Source of the DNA: Tatumella terrea
GTDB taxonomy: Bacteria; Pseudomonadota; Gammaproteobacteria; Enterobacterales; Enterobacteriaceae
Direction of reading: 5' to 3'
Length of the DNA stretch: 64,000 nucleotides
NCBI RefSeq assembly: GCF_039523755.1
Contig: NZ_BAAAFX010000013.1
Location: 248,001 to 312,000, forward strand
The notes under the pieces: model-generated
What the model saw: only the letters and a program-made list of their open reading frames with translations
Databases searched by the model: none
What the model was told of the DNA's origin: nothing
Part shown: piece by piece, positions 62,788 through 64,000 of the stretch
Numbering within the stretch: position 1 is the first letter of the stretch
Layout: every line of letters starts with the position of its first letter
Made by a program: the position numbers and the translations under genes

Positions 62788-63912
62788 ATGTTGTTATTTT
62801 CGGATAAAGAAAAACAGCCGGCTCAGATCGCTGAGCGGATACTGGTGATCACCGACCATCCGGAGGTGATGGAAAGTGTCTGTGACCAACTGGCCATCCG
62901 TAACACCGGTGAGGTACGACAATTCGCCGGCACGGTTTCGCAGCTGGAGAAATATACGGAATCCGGCAATGTGGATGGGGTGATTTTTGAAGTCGGTGAA
63001 CAGGATGACGTTGAAGTCATCGCCGGTTTACTGGAACTGCATATTTCCCGCAGCGCTTTTCAGATAGCGATAGGCAAACAGGATTCCCTGACCCGGGCAG
63101 ACAGCTTTATGCAGCACGGCATCAGCTATTGTCATTATCCCTCCCAGCTCAATGCGATAGGGGCGTTACTGGCCTCCGGGAAACAGACATTCCGTGACAA
63201 AAACAGCGCGATCCGTTTCTCCATTCTGGGGTGTAAAGGCGGTATTGGTACCTCGCGGCTGAGTTATCACATTGCAGAGAATATCGCGCGGATCAGGCAA
63301 TCGGCGACCCTGCTGGTTCAGGGCTGCGGCGGCAGCCGTAATCTGGATTTGATCTCCCGGGTGGCCATCAGTAATGAGGTGACTCTGCTGCAAAATAATT
63401 TCTTCGCCATGTACGAAGAACCGAACAATGCCTGGTTTTTTAATAATCCGTTATACGACCGGCACCAGTGTGTGGTGTTTGATTTCAGTGCCTATAACGC
63501 CTCTGATGAAAACATCGAAAATATCCTGACCCATTCCGACAGCGTGCTGCTGATCTGCGACCGTGACCTGTCATCTATCCGCGTCGCCAAAAAGATTATC
63601 GAAGCGAATGCGCACCTGCAGAACAGTAATAATGGTATTAAACGGCTTTACCTCTGTTTTAATCAGCATCATCCGAAGATTAACGGGGAAGTGATTGCGC
63701 GGGAAATGGGGGATCTTGTCGGGCAGCAGGCGGACATTATTATCCCTTACCTGCTGAAAGCCGGCGACCCCTCCCTGAGCCTGGAGGTCAATGGTAAATT
63801 CCGTCCGATACTGGAAAGTATGACCTATCTGCTACTGGGTAAGAAAAAAGAACTGACCCAACCCTCTCTGTTATCCGTGTTGAAACAGCGTCTGACAAGG
63901 AAGTCTGATTAA
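62788..63912 (+). CDS. tadZ: Pilus assembly ATPase-like protein TadZ (CpaE)
   Basis: Localisation factor for the Tad machine; 374 residues. A receiver-like N-terminal domain (about residues 15-130) lacks an obvious phospho-Asp. The ParA/MinD-like domain follows, with a deviant Walker A in ILGCKGGIGTSRLSYHI (Lys near residue 150) and CVVFDFSAYN as the Walker B region. It starts 16 bases after rcpB with AGGGAGG just upstream. Confidence 0.9.
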   Translation: MLLFSDKEKQPAQIAERILVITDHPEVMESVCDQLAIRNTGEVRQFAGTVSQLEKYTESGNVDGVIFEVGEQDDVEVIAGLLELHISRSAFQIAIGKQDSLTRADSFMQHGISYCHYPSQLNAIGALLASGKQTFRDKNSAIRFSILGCKGGIGTSRLSYHIAENIARIRQSATLLVQGCGGSRNLDLISRVAISNEVTLLQNNFFAMYEEPNNAWFFNNPLYDRHQCVVFDFSAYNASDENIENILTHSDSVLLICDRDLSSIRVAKKIIEANAHLQNSNNGIKRLYLCFNQHHPKINGEVIAREMGDLVGQQADIIIPYLLKAGDPSLSLEVNGKFRPILESMTYLLLGKKKELTQPSLLSVLKQRLTRKSD

Positions 63913-63914
63913 CC

Positions 63915-64000
63915 ATGAATCCGAAATATGAAGCGTTAGCCCGCCGTTTACGCAGCAATGTGCTGCCCCGGCTGGATCTGGATCAGATAGACAAACTGAT
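63915..64000 (+). CDS. tadA: TadA-type secretion ATPase (3' end outside window)
   Basis: Only the first 28 codons are present (MNPKYEALARRLRSNVLPRL, then DLDQIDKL), 2 bases after the tadZ stop. By position it should be the CpaF/TadA ATPase that powers Flp assembly. No ATPase motif falls within the window. Confidence 0.55.
   Translation, partial: MNPKYEALARRLRSNVLPRLDLDQIDKL

Overview
The window is a contiguous stretch of an enterobacterial chromosome. Nearly every gene has a clear E. coli counterpart and the order largely follows the E. coli aas-to-eno region. The missing ptrA, amiC, barA and mazEF, the RND pump operon beside aas and the tad pilus locus after eno point to Erwiniaceae or a close relative (Pantoea, Erwinia or Tatumella type). 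That placement is inference from gene order, not a phylogeny.

Layout. 1-7 kb: 3' part of an RND efflux operon (mdtB-like, mdtC-like, lipoprotein outer-membrane channel). 7-14 kb: aas-lplT (phospholipid repair), tas, a YgdI/YgdR lipoprotein, a TerC-family protein and mutH. The gene-free stretch between mutH and rppH carries a cluster of DnaA boxes at the position where E. coli has DARS2. 14-21 kb: rppH-ptsP, lgt-thyA and a minor pseudopilin cluster ppdA-ppdB-ygdB-ppdC. 21-30 kb: recC, recB, recD with no ptrA. 30-34 kb: argA with a textbook double ARG box, a 16-unit heptamer array, then an ArgR paralogue and an arginyl-tRNA synthetase gene in the place of amiC. 34-35 kb: four initiator tRNA genes.

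35-43 kb: mltA, tcdA, csdE-csdA, a second YgdI/YgdR lipoprotein, gcvB sRNA divergent from gcvA, ygdD-rlmM, xni. 43-49 kb: ppnN, queF, syd, csrB sRNA, yqcC-truC-yqcA, then a 77-bp minisatellite where E. coli has barA. 49-57 kb: rlmD, relA, mazG, a 129-bp repeat locus with a possible repeat-protein gene, pyrG, eno. 57-64 kb: a MocR-type regulator lacking the PLP lysine, divergent from a Flp/Tad pilus operon (flp-tadV-rcpC-rcpA-rcpB-tadZ-tadA) that runs off the window.

Most of the window is housekeeping. The regions that look least explained are the argA-argR-argS interval (operators, heptamer array, and an argS start without its own ribosome binding site that sits inside a chain of tiny overlapping ORFs), the two minisatellites, and the MocR/tad divergent region.
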